From Triglochin maritima (Eukaryota; Streptophyta; Magnoliopsida; Alismatales; Juncaginaceae): 64,000 bases of DNA. This document shows, piece by piece, positions 9,337 through 20,878 of this stretch (the stretch's first letter is position 1; each line of letters begins with the position of its first letter). The position numbers and the translations under genes are program-made. Below the pieces are notes generated by a model. It saw nothing but the letters and a program-made list of their open reading frames with translations, had not been told where the DNA came from and ran no database searches. Where the stretch lies: contig OY821788.1 in NCBI GenBank assembly GCA_963682175.1, forward strand, positions 11,178,001 to 11,242,000, read 5' to 3'.

Positions 9337-10808
9337 GTCACTATCGCCTTGGTCACATAAATGAAAAACACATCAAGAAATTGCAAGAAGCTAACCTTCT
9401 TGGTCAACTTGATTTTAAATCATCGGAGACGTGCGAACCTTGCCTAATGGGCAAAATGACCAAGAGGCCTTTCAAGAAGAAAGGACCGAGAGCGAATGAC
9501 TTGTTAGATTTGATACCTTCTGATGTTTGTGGTCTGATGAGTACTAGTGCAAGAGACGGTTTTAGGTACTTCATTACGTTCACGGATGACTATAGTCGTT
9601 ATGGCTATATTTATCTAATGAGAAAGAAAAGTGAATCCTTTTACAAGTTCAAGGAATTCAAGAATGAAGTAGAGAACCAATTCAACAAGAAAATCAAGTC
9701 TCTACGAACGGATTGTGGAGGTGAGTACTTAAGTACCGGATTTGACTCATTCCTAAAGGAGTGTGGTATTGTACCACATCTCACCCCTCCCGGTACACCT
9801 CAGTGGAATGGGGTATCCGAAAGGAGGAATAGAACATTACTCGACATGGTTCGGTCAATGACGAGTCAAGTTGAATTGCCGCTTTACTTTTGGAGTTATG
9901 CACTAGAAGCTGCGGCTTACACACTCAATAATGTTCCATCCAAATCTGTAGAAAAACGCCTTATGAGCTATGGAGTGGTAAAACACTTAAGCTCAGGTGT
10001 TGTGAGGCCTACGTTAAGAGATTGATGTCAACCAAACTTCAACCAAAAGAGGATAAGTGCTTCTTTATAGGTTATCCTCGTGAGACAAGAGGGTACTACT
10101 TTTGGCATATAACCTCCAATCGAGTGATTGTAGAGAGGGATATCGTATTTCTAGAAAAGGAATTTCTGGAAAGAATAAAAAGTAGTGGGAGTAGAGTTGT
10201 GCTTGAGGAGACTCAAGATATTCTACAAGATCATGACATGAATGGTGACATTCAAGATCATGAAGGCCCAACCGAGATTCCTTTGGTTAGTGGGAGCGCG
10301 AGTGAGAGACCCTTGTATGAAATTGTGAGAGAAACTCAATCTTCCCCACCTAGTGTACGTTCGAGAATCGAACACGAACCAATTCCACAAGAAATTGTGG
10401 AAGAAGTTTGAGAAGTACACGTAGAAGAACCAAGAGAACTTAGAAGGTCAACGAGGGAAAGGAAGAAACCCGATATGTATTTGGGTCTTGATGAGATCAT
10501 GGTACTAGATACCGATGATCCCTCGACCTTTCAAGAAGCAATGAAAAGAAATGACTCCAAACTACGGTTTAAGGCCATGGAATCCGAAATAGAATCCATG
10601 TATGATAATCAAGTGTGGAACTTGGTTGACCTTCCTCAAAGGAAAAAAGGTCATTCAAAATAAATGGGTTTTCAAGAGGAAGATGGACATGGATGAGAAC
10701 TTGACAACCTACAAAGCGAGGCTTGTGGCAAAAGGTTTCACTAAAGTTCAAGGAATTGACTATGACGAAACTTTTTCACCGGTTGTCATGATCAAGTCTA
10801 TTCGGATT
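9337..10808 (+). pseudogene. Copia integrase-RT fragment in opposite orientation
   Basis: Plus-strand coding starts abruptly in the integrase zinc finger (HYRLGHINEKHIKKL ... CEPCLMGKMTK). It keeps catalytic D (SDVCG-type), D (LRTDCGGEY) and E (NGVSERRNR), and then decays: a frameshift near 10020, a stop at 10409-10411 and another frameshift near 10655. The RT start (NKWVFKRKMD, YKARLVAKGF) breaks off after VVMIKSIRI. Gag, protease, most of RT, RNase H and LTRs are missing. It differs from element A's expected pol orientation and from the copia at 1-3922. Confidence 0.8.
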
Positions 10809-11062
10809 ATAGTTCCTTTCTCTCCAAGTCTAAACTTTTTCTCGATTGACCGTTCACACTCGGTTCACCGAACACGATTGTCCAGACACTCTAGACAATT
10901 TCGGTCAACCAATTGTGCTTACTCGTTCCCCATTCGGTTAACCGGTTTAGACTTGAACTATAATTGGTTAACCGAAACTTTTTAAACTTTCGGTTCCCCA
11001 TACAGGTTGAGACTTGAACTTTTTAGACTTGGAGAAAAAGTTTAGATTCAGATTATAGTTCC
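10800..11062. repeat. Short insertion flanked by 17-bp direct repeats
   Basis: ATTCGGATTATAGTTCC (10800-10816) recurs as ATTCAGATTATAGTTCC (11046-11062) with one mismatch. The 230 bp between are rich in GGTTAACCG-like palindromes and repeated AGACTTGAACT. An inverted pair (TCTAAACTTTTTCTC) lies near each end. It interrupts the RT frame exactly. Nature unknown: MITE or a captured LTR piece. Confidence 0.4.
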
Positions 11063-11134
11063 AAACTATACAAGTTTGATCTTGTATGTTGTATTAATTT
11101 TTTTAAAATATATACATACATAGGGACACGAAAT
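11063..11134. other. Short AT-rich flank before gypsy-1
   Basis: Seventy-two bases with no gene. The last five (GAAAT) are the left TSD of gypsy-1. Confidence 0.6.
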
Positions 11135-12525
11135 TGATTGACATCATTTCATGCTTATATTTGTATCTTATATCCATTATCTTTCACCTAAACAATGCTA
11201 TGTTACGAGTTTTATGTTTAGTTTTCAGGAATAAATAGGTTTGAAGAGATGAATCATAAAAGGACCCAAAAGCTGGGAAAAAGGACTGGATTGTGAGATC
11301 TGGGGACCAAGATGCAAGGGAGAAGGACCTGAACGCAAGACAGAGGGACCTAAGAGCAAAACAGAATACTTCACACCATCATGGGGAGTATTTTAGCAAT
11401 TGGATTCGGCTCGGAGCTCCAATAAACAAAGTAGATGCATCTAAGACCACCAAATACACTAAGCAAAGCCCAACACAAATTCCAGATGGATCCGAACTTT
11501 TTAGACCGCTAATTGGCGGTCACTTTTGGCCCAAATCCGCTAATATTTCTCTGGGTTACGTATTAGTGTGTATTTAGTCCATTTCTGGTATTTGTTTAGT
11601 CCCACATCGGGGGATTGTCCCGGATTAGCTTTTTCCATGGCTATAAATAGAACTCTTCACCTCCTATTGTAATCACTCCATATTTTAAGTGGCTATTCTT
11701 CCTACTAGAAGTGAGGCGTTGAAGCACACACTAAAGTAGGAGGATGCTACTTGAAATGTGAGTCATTTTATCAATAAAGTTTTGTGTTTCTTTCATTGTT
11801 TGTTTATGCTTCTTTTATTGTTTGTGCATGTTTTAGTTTAATCGTCTTTTATTTCTAGCTTAGTTTTAATATGCTTTCTTTGCTTAGTTTAATAATTAGT
11901 GTAATGTTTAGTGAGTAGTTCCATCCCCTTTGGGGGTGGAGTAGATGTACATACATGCATTAGAGAATGGGATGAATGCTTTATTTTTGATGTGTTGATC
12001 AAACATGAATGTATGCTTGCTTGTTTAGGATAGAATTTATAACTTGATGAGTTTTGCCAAAATGATTAGGCACCTCTCATGCTTGTTTAGGTTCTGAAAT
12101 AAACAACTTGCATATGTAAATATTAATCAACTAAGTTGGTGAATAGATTGATAGGTTTTGCCATAACATTTAGACACTTCCTATGCTTGATAAACACCAC
12201 CTTCATGTGCTTAAAGAATGTATTCTACACCCACCTCTTTGCATGTGTGCACTCACTCCACCCCTTAGGGGTTTTTCCCATTTCTGTATTCCAGCATTCT
12301 TCCTTTGCTCTTAGCTTAGTTATTATTTCATTGTTTGGTTCTTCCTTTCGCATTTCCTACTTCGTAGCGTAGTATAGAGTAGAGTAGCATAAACATCTTT
12401 CTCCCCCTATTTTTGCCACTTGATTTCGTACAACCAAGAGGCTACTCACCTCCCTGAGGACGACCCCTACTTGCCACCGCTTCATCGCGGCCGTGCACTT
12501 GCGGTTTAATATAAAACGTTCAACA
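11135..12525 (+). repeat. 5' LTR of gypsy-1
   Basis: Runs from TGATTGACATC to CGTTCAACA. It has a TATA box (CTATAAATAG, 11641) about 120 bp after a palindrome GACCGCTAATTGGCGGTC at 11503-11520. It holds one such palindrome, where the 3' LTR holds two half-overlapping ones. Confidence 0.92.
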
Positions 12526-12531
12526 AGTTTT

Positions 12532-12549
12532 TGGCGCCGTTGCCGGGGA
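12532..12549 (+). promoter_or_regulatory. Primer-binding site of gypsy-1
   Basis: TGGCGCCGTTGCCGGGGA lies 6 bp after the LTR. It is complementary to the 3' end of plant tRNA-Asp as I recall it, and is the usual Athila/Tat-type PBS. Confidence 0.85.
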
Positions 12550-13569
12550 GGTGCCAGTCCAGACTCTTGTTTGGACGATTCGAGTGAATTTAATTTTGTA
12601 GTTTTTCTTTGTTTCAGGAGACTTGGAGTCGAAAGGAGAGGCATCTGGAAAAATTTGGAGGAAAATTGGGCAGTTTGGACCGCCAATTGGCGGTCTGGTG
12701 AGCTACTTTTGCCTTCTTATTTCTTTGTCGTGTTGCCATAATTGATCTAGTAATCTGGGACTCAATTTTGCATGTTCTGACTCTTAGATTGTTCCTAGAT
12801 TAATAATCAACTTCCCTTAAGCAACTTGGACCCTAAAACTCAAAGCAAAAGATTAGGCATTCTTTTTGTTTAGCTCATGCATCATGTATGTGACTTAGGC
12901 ATTTAGATTGTCTTTTATCTTAGCTTTATTTTCTGTTGCTGAGAGCTGCCGTGAGGTACGCACCTTCTACTCTCATTCATGCATTTCGTATGAACATGCA
13001 TTAGTTAGTAGGAAGTGCATTGCAACAAGTGTGAGTTGAGCGTTTGTTTGGAGAGTTGATTGCTAGATTAGGACTCCAAAACGCTACTAAGGAGGGGCTG
13101 TCCCATAAAAGATAAGGTGGGGGATTTCATCACCCTTTCCTTCGCCCCAAAAACCACACTAATCAAGAGCCTAAATTCTAAAATCAAGTACGCATTGGCC
13201 TTAAGAAATTCGGACGCATTAGGAGAGTGATACGGTCCCAACCGTCATAACCTGATCGGCGTTGCCCACTTTGTCGATAGTAGGAGAGACGAGATCTCCG
13301 GATCTTGACTCACTTGCTGGGCTTTGTGGTCCTCGTTGTAGGGAGGTGAGGCGTGTTGAGGCCGTGTGACCTCGTAGTTAGGCGTCGTCTAGCTGTAAGG
13401 ACCTATAGCGACCTTAGGATTGCTTGAGTCTTGTTTGCTTGTGTGCTTCTACCTGTACCCATCCGTCGTAGCATAAGGACTTCTTCCCTTCTCTCCTGAG
13501 TCATTCTTTCTCTCTTGTGTTCCCCCGTCTTCTCCTCTACGTACATTCTTTGTTATAAAAAAAATTGGT
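12550..13569 (+). other. 5' untranslated leader of gypsy-1
   Basis: A long leader with no conserved frame. It includes a perfect palindrome GACCGCCAATTGGCGGTC at 12678-12695, repeating the LTR motif, and a segment near 13085-13140 (GGGGCTGTCCCATAAAAG) strongly conserved with gypsy-2. A packaging or dimerisation role is possible but not shown. Confidence 0.6.
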
Positions 13570-15370
13570 GTGTGTGCACCTTTGTGCATGCTTTCGTGGA
13601 CACGAGACGAGAGTGGTCGTTTGACGAGGAGCGTTGTCAATCCGGCTTCGGTCATCGAATTCTCGACACCTTCCTCCTCTCGTGTCGCACATAGTTCGGG
13701 TTCAATGACTGCTAATTTCCGCGAGGAGGAGCAGTTGCTGGACCCACCTGAGCGTCCTGTTGTCGTTCCCATACCTCTACGTGATCGATGCTACCCGAGC
13801 CGTACAACTCTACCTTCATGCATCGTATTGCCAGAGGCAAATGGGAACCATTTTGAGGTTAAGCCTCAGTTTATTTCCATGCTCCCTCACTTCACTGGGA
13901 AAGGTGACCCCTATATCTTTCCCAGGGAATTTGAGGAGGTCTGTGCTATGTTCAAGCTGCAACAACTTAGCACAGACTCCATCCATCTTAGGTTTGTCCC
14001 CTTTGCGCTGAAGGATGACGCCAAGAAGTGGTTGTACAGCAACCAGGCGAATGCCTTTAGGACTTGGGATGAGTTTCAATCTACATTCCTCAAGAAGTAC
14101 TCCCCAAATCATCGGACTCAAAAATTGAGGAACGAAATCAATTCGTTCTATCAACATGAGACCGAACCATTTCATGCATACTTAGAGAGGTTCAAGGAGC
14201 TACTATCCTCATGCCCTCGCCATGGCATCGAGTTGCGGCGCCTTTGTCAGATTGTTTACGAAGGTCTTCACATCCCGTCAAGAACGCTCCTTGAGTCCAT
14301 GTGTCAAGGAGAGTTCTTGGGAAAGGATGAAAGGGAGGCATGAGCTTTCCTAGAAGACCTTGCTGAGAAAACCATGCAATGGGAAAGTGTGAGGGAACCA
14401 CCTGCATCATCTAGCATAGGAGCGAGGATCGCGAATGAAAACTCGACTAGATCGGGTGCCGCATTTGTTGTCGATACCACTACGGCCACCGAGGCACGCA
14501 TGGCGGCCTTAATGCGCCGTATGGATTCGATTGAGCTCCAAAAACCAACAAGGTGCACCTCACATGTCCACATCTGGTCCAGTTCCCTGTCATTCATGTG
14601 GTAGGGTAGGTCATGTAGAAAGCGAGTGTGTGTCTATTCCTCCTGAGATGGAGCGTGTCAACGCCATCTATGACAGAGCTAGGAATGACCCATACTCATC
14701 ATCTTATAATCCTGGATGGAGGAACCACCCCAATTTTTCATGGAACCAAACTAATACCCCAGGTGGTCCTTCAAACTCCTCTAGACCACCTTACCAATCA
14801 CACCAACCTCCCATGCATGCACAATCCTATCAGCCACCCCAAGCGCAAACCACCAATCAATCAGGTTTCCCAAATTCCAACAATATGGAAACCCGATTCA
14901 ATTCGTTTGAGACCTTGACTCGTGGACTTGAAAACTCAATGAAAAATTTTATGTCAACCACGAGTCAAGTTCTCACTTCAAATCAACAGACCATCAAATC
15001 TCTAGAGCTTCAGATGGTCCAATTGGATCAGTCTGTACATGAAAGAGAGAGAGGGTATTTTCCTAGCCAGCCTGAGGCTAACCCCCGTATGTACCAACAA
15101 CAACACATGCAAAATGAGAATGTGGTACCTCGGGGGGAGGCAAGTGAACCATGTGGAGGAACCTGTTCACCATGTCAATTCCATTGTGACCTTAAGGAAT
15201 GGAAAACAGGTTGACAATCACATTTCCTTGCCACAACAACCACCATCTATGCAGCCCCTCAGTGGGAATGGTGGTGAAGAAGAGGCTGAGGGTGAGGGTA
15301 ATAGACCAAGGCTTTTTCTCAGGCACCGCAGAAAACCTACCTGCCAAAAGCTCCCTATCCAAGTAGGTTA
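13570..15370 (+). pseudogene. Gag of gypsy-1 (decayed)
   Basis: Athila-type capsid protein. The retrotransposon gag domain reads FALKDDAKKWLYSNQ, TWDEFQSTFLKKY, LRNEINSFYQ, FKELLSSCPRHGIE and LCQIVYEGLH, then a CCHC knuckle (CHSCGRVGHVESEC). Compared with gypsy-2 the copy has a TGG to TGA stop at 14341, an extra A near 14541 (CTCCAAAAACC), an extra G near 15137 and a lost base near 15313. The likely start is the Met of SMTANFREE at about 13704. Confidence 0.85.
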
Positions 15371-15391
15371 ACCAAAAAGCAGAGTGACAAC

Positions 15392-16675
15392 ATGGACAAG
15401 ATATTAGAGGTGTTTAAGCAAGTAAAGGTTAACATCCCTTTGTTGGATGTCATCCAACAAATACCTCAATATGCCAAAGTGTTGAAGGATCTCTGCACAA
15501 CCAAGAGGAAGACCAATGTTCCTAAGAAAACATTCTTGGCTGCAAATATCAGCTCACTTTTGTCCAATCCTACCTACACAAAATACAAGGATCCTGGGTG
15601 TCCTACTATTCAGTGTACGATAGGGGACACTAGAATAAGCAATGTTTTGCTTGATTTAGGATCAGCGGTCAACCTCCTCCCATTCTCTGTTTATAAACAG
15701 TTGAACTTGGGAGAATTGAAACCAACGAAGATCACCCTCCAATTGGCGGATAGATCCATTCGTATTCCCATGGGGATTATCGAGGATGTGCTTATCAAAG
15801 TTGGAGATTTTATATTTTCAGTCAATTTTGTTGTCCTCGAGACCAATCCTGTTGCGAACACCCACTCTCAAATACCTTTGATTTTGGGTAGACCGTTTCT
15901 GGCAACCTCCAATGCCTTGATTAATTGTAGAAATGGTCTCATGAAGCTCTCATTCGGTAACATGAGTGCCGAGTTTCATGTGTTCAACTCTGGTAAGCAA
16001 CAGGAACCCATGGATGAACCTTTAAATCTAAACCTCATCCGCCAATTGGAGAAAGCACCACAAAATCAACGAACACCCCTAACCCCAATGCAACCCGTTG
16101 AGAATGTTCGTGGGCCCAGCGAAAACTCATTGCCTGTCTTCGCAATGCAACAGAGTGAGCTGGCCTCAAACATGAATGTCCAAAGGGAGTGTTCGTTGCA
16201 TGATTCAGTTGAGAGTACTAGTGAGAGTGAGACACCTCATCATATGCCTATACCAGAAGGTGTCTCTATCTCATGTCCCTTGGCCACTTAGCCATTTGAG
16301 CTTCATCTTGACTCCAACAAGGACACACATATGACCGAGCTTATGCTTGATGATCTAAATGATGGTGGGAGGTCCTTGTTGGATGACTCGGGGAGAAGCC
16401 CCATTCTTCGTGATGCAGGTCTGCTGCATCCATCGAATGAGCTTGAGGAACTCATTCCGATGCACCCACCTATTGGTTGGAGGGTTTTGTTCGATGAGCA
16501 ACTAAACCCTAGTGAGGCAACACATCTTCACTCTTTCATGTTGCCTACACCCGACCAAATCATGAGGGGTTCGAGCCTTTCAGCTTTGACCTTTCACCCC
16601 TCATGACACCTCAGAGTACCAGTGAAGTTTGCCCATCTCGGCAAGTCTCTGGTCCTCATGACTTGATGTTCTCAT
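15392..16675 (+). pseudogene. Protease and C-terminal extension of gypsy-1
   Basis: The frame opens MDKILEVFKQVKVNIPLLDV and contains a gypsy aspartic protease: active-site-like LDLGSAVNLLP, flap region LADRSIRIPMG, and IPLILGRPFLATS. DLG replaces the common DTG/DSG, as in other Athila-type proteases. A CAT/TAG lesion stops it at 16291. Sequence homologous to the gypsy-2 C-terminal extension continues to about 16675. RT does not follow. Confidence 0.8.
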
Positions 16676-17628
16676 TTGATGTTCCTTGACCAAATGATTA
16701 TGAGAATATCGTTGTTTCTGTATATATCATGTAAAAAAAATCAAAAAAAAGAAAGAGAGAGAAAAAAAGTGTGTAATAAAAGACTCCATGAGCGAGCATT
16801 GATTGTTGTGGGCCCCAACCCTTGTGTACTTGGGCCCCATTTGTTCGCGTATTTGTCTCCCCTCTTCAGCATCTCACAGGTTTTGAGGGATTCGGGTTTG
16901 TGTCCATCAACATGACCTTGAACTTCCCTTTGTACTTCATGTTGGTGAGATCTCTCCATTTTCATGCAAATATTCATGTAGTATCTTGCTCGCATTCATT
17001 GAGGACAATGCATGAAGTAGGTGTGGGGGGTGTTTTCACGTTTGTACATTGTTTGTGTTTTTTTTTGTTTTTTTGTTTTCTTTTGGTTGTACTGCTAGGA
17101 TCATGTTAGTGTGCCGCATTTAACATTGATATATCTGCTTGCCATGATCCTTGGGTGACTTGTCTTCTTTTGCTTGCCTTGTGCTTTAAAATTTTCACAT
17201 TTCTTTCAAAATCTTCATGTGTTTGTGAAAGAAAATGTTTTGTGGGTTTTGTGTGTGTTTAGCATGTGCAAAACCGTTGAGAGGCAAAGTAAAAAGAAAG
17301 CTCCCAAAATTGTCTTGAACTTGATGCATTAGGATTTCTAGTTTACTGGATTTAGGTCTTATCGAGTCGTTAGAATGCACCCCAGTTTTCCCTCGGGGGC
17401 CGTGTAATCATAGGGTTTTAGTACTCAAACATTTAAAGAAGTCCACCCTGAACCTAGTGAGTCAAATAATTCGTGTCTTTTAGTATAAGGAAGTTTGTCG
17501 TAGTCAAGGGTCCTTAATCTCTTTTTGTGAAACTTAAGTGTAAGGGTTTTGGTTCCCACGTAGATAAATAAATAAGTGGTGTTCTCTCTTCTCGCACGGC
17601 TCCTATCACTCGGGAAAGTAGGTCTGAG

Positions 17629-17689
17629 GGGACTTTGTGCCTGGTGCTTTCGAGTCATCTGACTTGGGATGCACCAGGCACAAAGTCCC
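17629..17689 (+). repeat. Perfect 19-bp inverted repeat (hairpin) in gypsy-1
   Basis: Left arm GGGACTTTGTGCCTGGTGC (17629-17647) and right arm GCACCAGGCACAAAGTCCC (17671-17689) pair without mismatch around a 23-base loop. In gypsy-2 the right arm reads GCACCGACCGAACTCCC and pairs poorly. Confidence 0.9.
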
Positions 17690-18267
17690 GTTACACGGGT
17701 GGTAGGGATCGCCCTATGTGGAGATTTGGGGGAAGGTGTACGTGATAGTGTAAGTCAATGATGCACGAAACCTGACCTTGGGAGAATCAAACACCAACCA
17801 ATAAAATGCTCCAAAGAAAAAGAAAAAAAATGATGAAAGAAAAAAAGAAAAAAAAGAGAGAGAAGCAAATAAGAACCAAAATGGACTCTACACATTGTAT
17901 CACATTCAGAAGTCAAGGTTGCCCATGTCTTTCACTTAAGTCCTTAACTAACTCTCACGAATAACTCATTAGGCTAGGTGTGTGGACCGATTACATATAT
18001 ACAGTCGACCCGTAGTATTACCGCATCCCATGATCGACAATATGAGTCCAACGAGTCGTGTAGCTAGATTGATTAATGCATCTTGTTCGGATTTTGTGGG
18101 TATATCCGCTGAAAACCCTCAGGAGACAACACTCCTCCTCCTTGGCGACAAGGAGGTTTAACGGCTTGTTGCACATGCTAAGTGCAACCGTGATTCATAC
18201 GAAAGTGAGTTAGGATTTCTTGATTTCGTATGCTTTTCTCTTTTTTTGTTTTGCTCGGGACTAGCAA

Positions 18268-18287
18268 AAGTTAGGTGTGGGGGTATT
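18268..18287 (+). promoter_or_regulatory. Polypurine tract of gypsy-1
   Basis: AAAGTTAGGTGTGGGGGTAT lies just before the 3' LTR TGATTGACATC. The same tract precedes the 3' LTR of gypsy-2. Confidence 0.75.
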
Positions 18288-19690
18288 TGATTGACATCAT
18301 TTCATGCTTATATTTGTATCTTATATCCATTATCTTTCACCTAAACAATGCTATGTTACGAGTTTTATGTTTAGTTTTCAGGAATAAATAGGTTTGAAGA
18401 GATGAAACATAAAAGGACCCAAAAGCTGGGAAAAGGACTGGATTGTGAGATCTGGGGACCAAGATGCAAGGGAGAAGGACCTGAACGCAAGACAGAGGGA
18501 CCTAAGAGCAAAACAGAATACTTCACACCATCATGGGGAGTATTTTAGCAATTGGATTCGTGTCGGAGCTCCAATAAACGAAGTAGATGCATCGAAGACC
18601 ACCAAATACACTAAGCAAAGCCCAACACAAATTCCAGATGGATCCGGACTTTTTAGACCGCCAATTGGGACCGCTAATTAGCGGTCACTTTTGGCCCAAA
18701 TCTGCTAATATTTCTCTGGGTTATGTATTAGTGTGTATTTAGTCCATTTCTGGTATTTTTTTAGTCCCACATCGGGGGATTGTCCCGGATTAGCTTTTTC
18801 CATGGCTATAAATAGAAATCTTCACCTCCTATTGTAATCACTCCATATTTTAAGTGGCTATTCTTCCTACTAGAAGTGAGGCCTTGAAGCACACACTAAA
18901 GTAGGAGGATGCTACTTGAAATGTGAGTTATTTTATCAATAAAGTTTTGTGTTTCTTTCATTGTTTGTTTATGCTTCTTTTATTGTTTGTGCATGTTTTA
19001 GTTTAATCGTCTTTTATTTCTAGCTTAGTTTTAATATGCTTTCTTTGCTTAGTTTAATAATTAGTGTAATGTTTAGTGAGTAGTTCCATCCCCTTTGGGG
19101 GGTGGAGTAGATGTACATACATGCATTAGAGAATGGGATGAATGCTTTATTTTGATGTGTTGATCAAACATGAATGTATGCTTGCTTGTTTAGGATAGAA
19201 TTTATAACTTGATGAGTTTTGCCAAAATGATTAGACACCTCTCATGCTTGTTTAGGTTCTGAAATAAACAATTTGTATATGTAAATGTTAATCAACTAAG
19301 TTGGTGAATAGATTGATAGGTTTTGCCATAACATTTAGACACTTCCTATGCTTGATAACCACCACCTTCATGTGCTTAAAGAATGTATTCTACACCCACC
19401 TCTTTGCATGTGTGCACTCACTCCACCCCTTAGGGGTTTTTCCCATTTCTGTATTCCAGCATTCTTCCTTTGCTCTTAGCTTAGTTATTATTTCATTGTT
19501 TGGTTCTTCCTTTCGCATTTCCTACTTCGTAGCGTAGTATAGAGTAGAGTAGCATAAACATCTTTCTCCCCCTATTTTTGCCACTTGATTTCGTACAAGC
19601 AAGAGGCTACTCACCTCCCTGAGGACGACCCGTACTTTCCACCGCTTCATCGCGGCAGTGCACTTGCGGTTTAATATAAAACGTTCAACA
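18288..19690 (+). repeat. 3' LTR of gypsy-1
   Basis: Nearly identical to 11135-12525, but with an added palindrome at 18656-18690 (ACCGCCAATTGGGACCGCTAATTAGCGGT). The differences are scattered and few, so insertion is fairly recent. Confidence 0.92.
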
Positions 19691-19695
19691 GAAAT

Positions 19696-19742
19696 CCTTC
19701 AATTAAATCATCAAAACATAGATTAAAGCCAAAAAGCCAACA
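19696..19742 (-). repeat. Remnant of the second LTR of element A
   Basis: CAATTAAATCATCAAAAC ... AAAAAGCCAACA matches the last 45 bp of the element A and B LTRs. The rest of this LTR is gone. It abuts the right TSD CTACG. Confidence 0.75.
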
Positions 19743-20168
19743 CTACGTGCATGGCGCCATGTCTCCGGTACGACTGCTGCGAAACCACTAGAGGAGGTCA
19801 AGCAGACCTTAGTGGAACTCCACCACATGATCGCTGATGTGGAGCATCGTTTGGCCGTCGTACAAGACACGGTGGTAGACCTCCTCATCGACAATGGTAA
19901 GTTTTAATCGTCTCTTTCTTTATTTTTTCAGTTAGCTATGGTTATAAGTTAATGTCTACTGATATACTGTTATTTAGTTTGCGTAGTTTCCACCCTGAGG
20001 GTACCAACCCCAACACCCCCCTTCTTGGAGCACATATGCCCCAACTGCTGGGCGACCTGCCTCACTGAGACCCCCATCCCTGACCCAACGCCATCCACAC
20101 CGGTTGATGTTCGTCCTGGCCTCGAAGAAGAGACCGGGTGGACTAGGAAGAGGGTGAAGTTATTTTAG
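19743..20168 (+). CDS. 3' exons of the MULE-borne gene (coiled-coil protein, unknown function)
   Basis: This continues the frame of the 6269-6428 segment: a helical, heptad-like stretch (LEEVKQTLVELHHMIADVEH), then a strong donor (ATG|GTAAGT) and a 90-bp intron at 19897-19986 ending GCGTAG. The second exon stays in frame to TAG at 20166, with a Cys pattern (CPNCWATC) and a Pro/Thr-rich then basic C-terminus (WTRKRVKLF). Clean splicing supports a real gene before it was interrupted by element A. No known family is recognised. The host could be a captured gene or a MULE accessory gene. Confidence 0.55.
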
Positions 20169-20335
20169 TTATTTTAGTTAATGTTTTATTCTATGATACT
20201 TTTTGGTTTTTGTTGTGTATGTGTTAGTTGTAAACTATGACAACCCTGTTTTTTGTAAATGTGTAGTCAATACACAAGAAGTTACATTGTTTACATTGTT
20301 TTTTGTTAATATTCGAATGTTGTGTACCATTGAGT

Positions 20336-20700
20336 TATTAACGAGTAAGTATCGAACTACAAATCAAGGTACCAAGAGGGACAATGAGAGAAACTTCATT
20401 CAGACTGTTCGTTTGAAAAGTTTCCGATAAAGGATGGTTCGTTCCAATCGTAGATCGTCGAGTTATTATCGAGTAATTATCGAACTGCTATCGAGGTACT
20501 AAGAGGGACCAAGGAGAGAAACTTCATTTAGACTGTTCGTTTGAAAAGTTTTCGATAAAGGATGGTTTGTTCCAATCGTAGACCATCGAGTTATTAGCAA
20601 ATACTATCGAGGTACTAAGAGGGAATAATGAGAGATCACAAACACAAACATCGAGCTAAGAACAAGTTGTTATTGAACTATTACCGAGGTACAAGGATAG
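20336..20700 (+). repeat. Tandem repeats of about 125 bp inside the MULE, right side
   Basis: Three copies share GAGAGAAACTTCATT, GACTGTTCGTTTGAAAAGTT and GATAAAGGATGGTT, with TATCGAGGTAC between. The TATCGA/TCGAG words recall the left block at 5490-6185 but the units differ. Confidence 0.65.
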
Positions 20701-20710
20701 AAGAATGAGA

Positions 20711-20757
20711 GACCACAAACACAAACACAAACACAAACACAAACACAAAGACAAACA
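20711..20757 (+). repeat. (CACAAA)n microsatellite
   Basis: Seven or so imperfect ACAAAC hexamers in the MULE interior. Confidence 0.85.
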
Positions 20758-20878
20758 AAAAACATAAACACACAAAAATTATAAATCTCTCCTAAGTCAA
20801 TTGGAAGAGAATGATCTGCTCAGATATCGCATGCAAGCCGAAAAGATAGTTTTGTTTATCTCTTGGCTCTGACTCAAC

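Larger units (their letters stand above)
16676..18287 (+). other. Long non-coding 3' segment of gypsy-1
   Basis: 1.6 kb conserved with 46447-48042 of gypsy-2 but without any pol coding. Features: A-rich tract (16733-16770), a GTGTGGGGGGTGTTTT purine tract near 17020, a perfect 19-bp hairpin (17629-17689), and A/G-rich runs near 17815-17870. It replaces the RT-integrase part of an autonomous element. Confidence 0.7.
11135..19690 (+). mobile_element. Gypsy-1: full-length, non-autonomous Athila-like Ty3/gypsy element
   Basis: Two LTRs of about 1.4 kb, PBS, gag, protease, long non-coding tail and PPT are present. A perfect 5-bp TSD, GAAAT, lies at 11130-11134 and 19691-19695. No RT, RNase H or integrase lies between protease and the 3' LTR. 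The coding frames are broken by several small lesions. Confidence 0.92.
6429..19742 (-). mobile_element. Sirevirus-like copia element A, pol-less and rearranged
   Basis: The left LTR (6429-7940) ends in the conserved AAAACGCCAACA, followed by a polypurine tract read on the minus strand. The other LTR survives only as its last 47 bp (19696-19742). The flanks are CTACA (6424-6428) and CTACG (19743-19747), a TSD with one mismatch. Inside lie a gag-like coiled-coil region on minus, an inverted copia pol fragment on plus, and gypsy-1. The element is clearly dead. Confidence 0.75.

Noticed and set aside
11293..12741. Small open frames repeated at 18445, 19301, 41889 and 49066
   Set aside because: They repeat because they lie in LTRs and leaders of the same gypsy family. 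None shows a protein family or a conserved start context.
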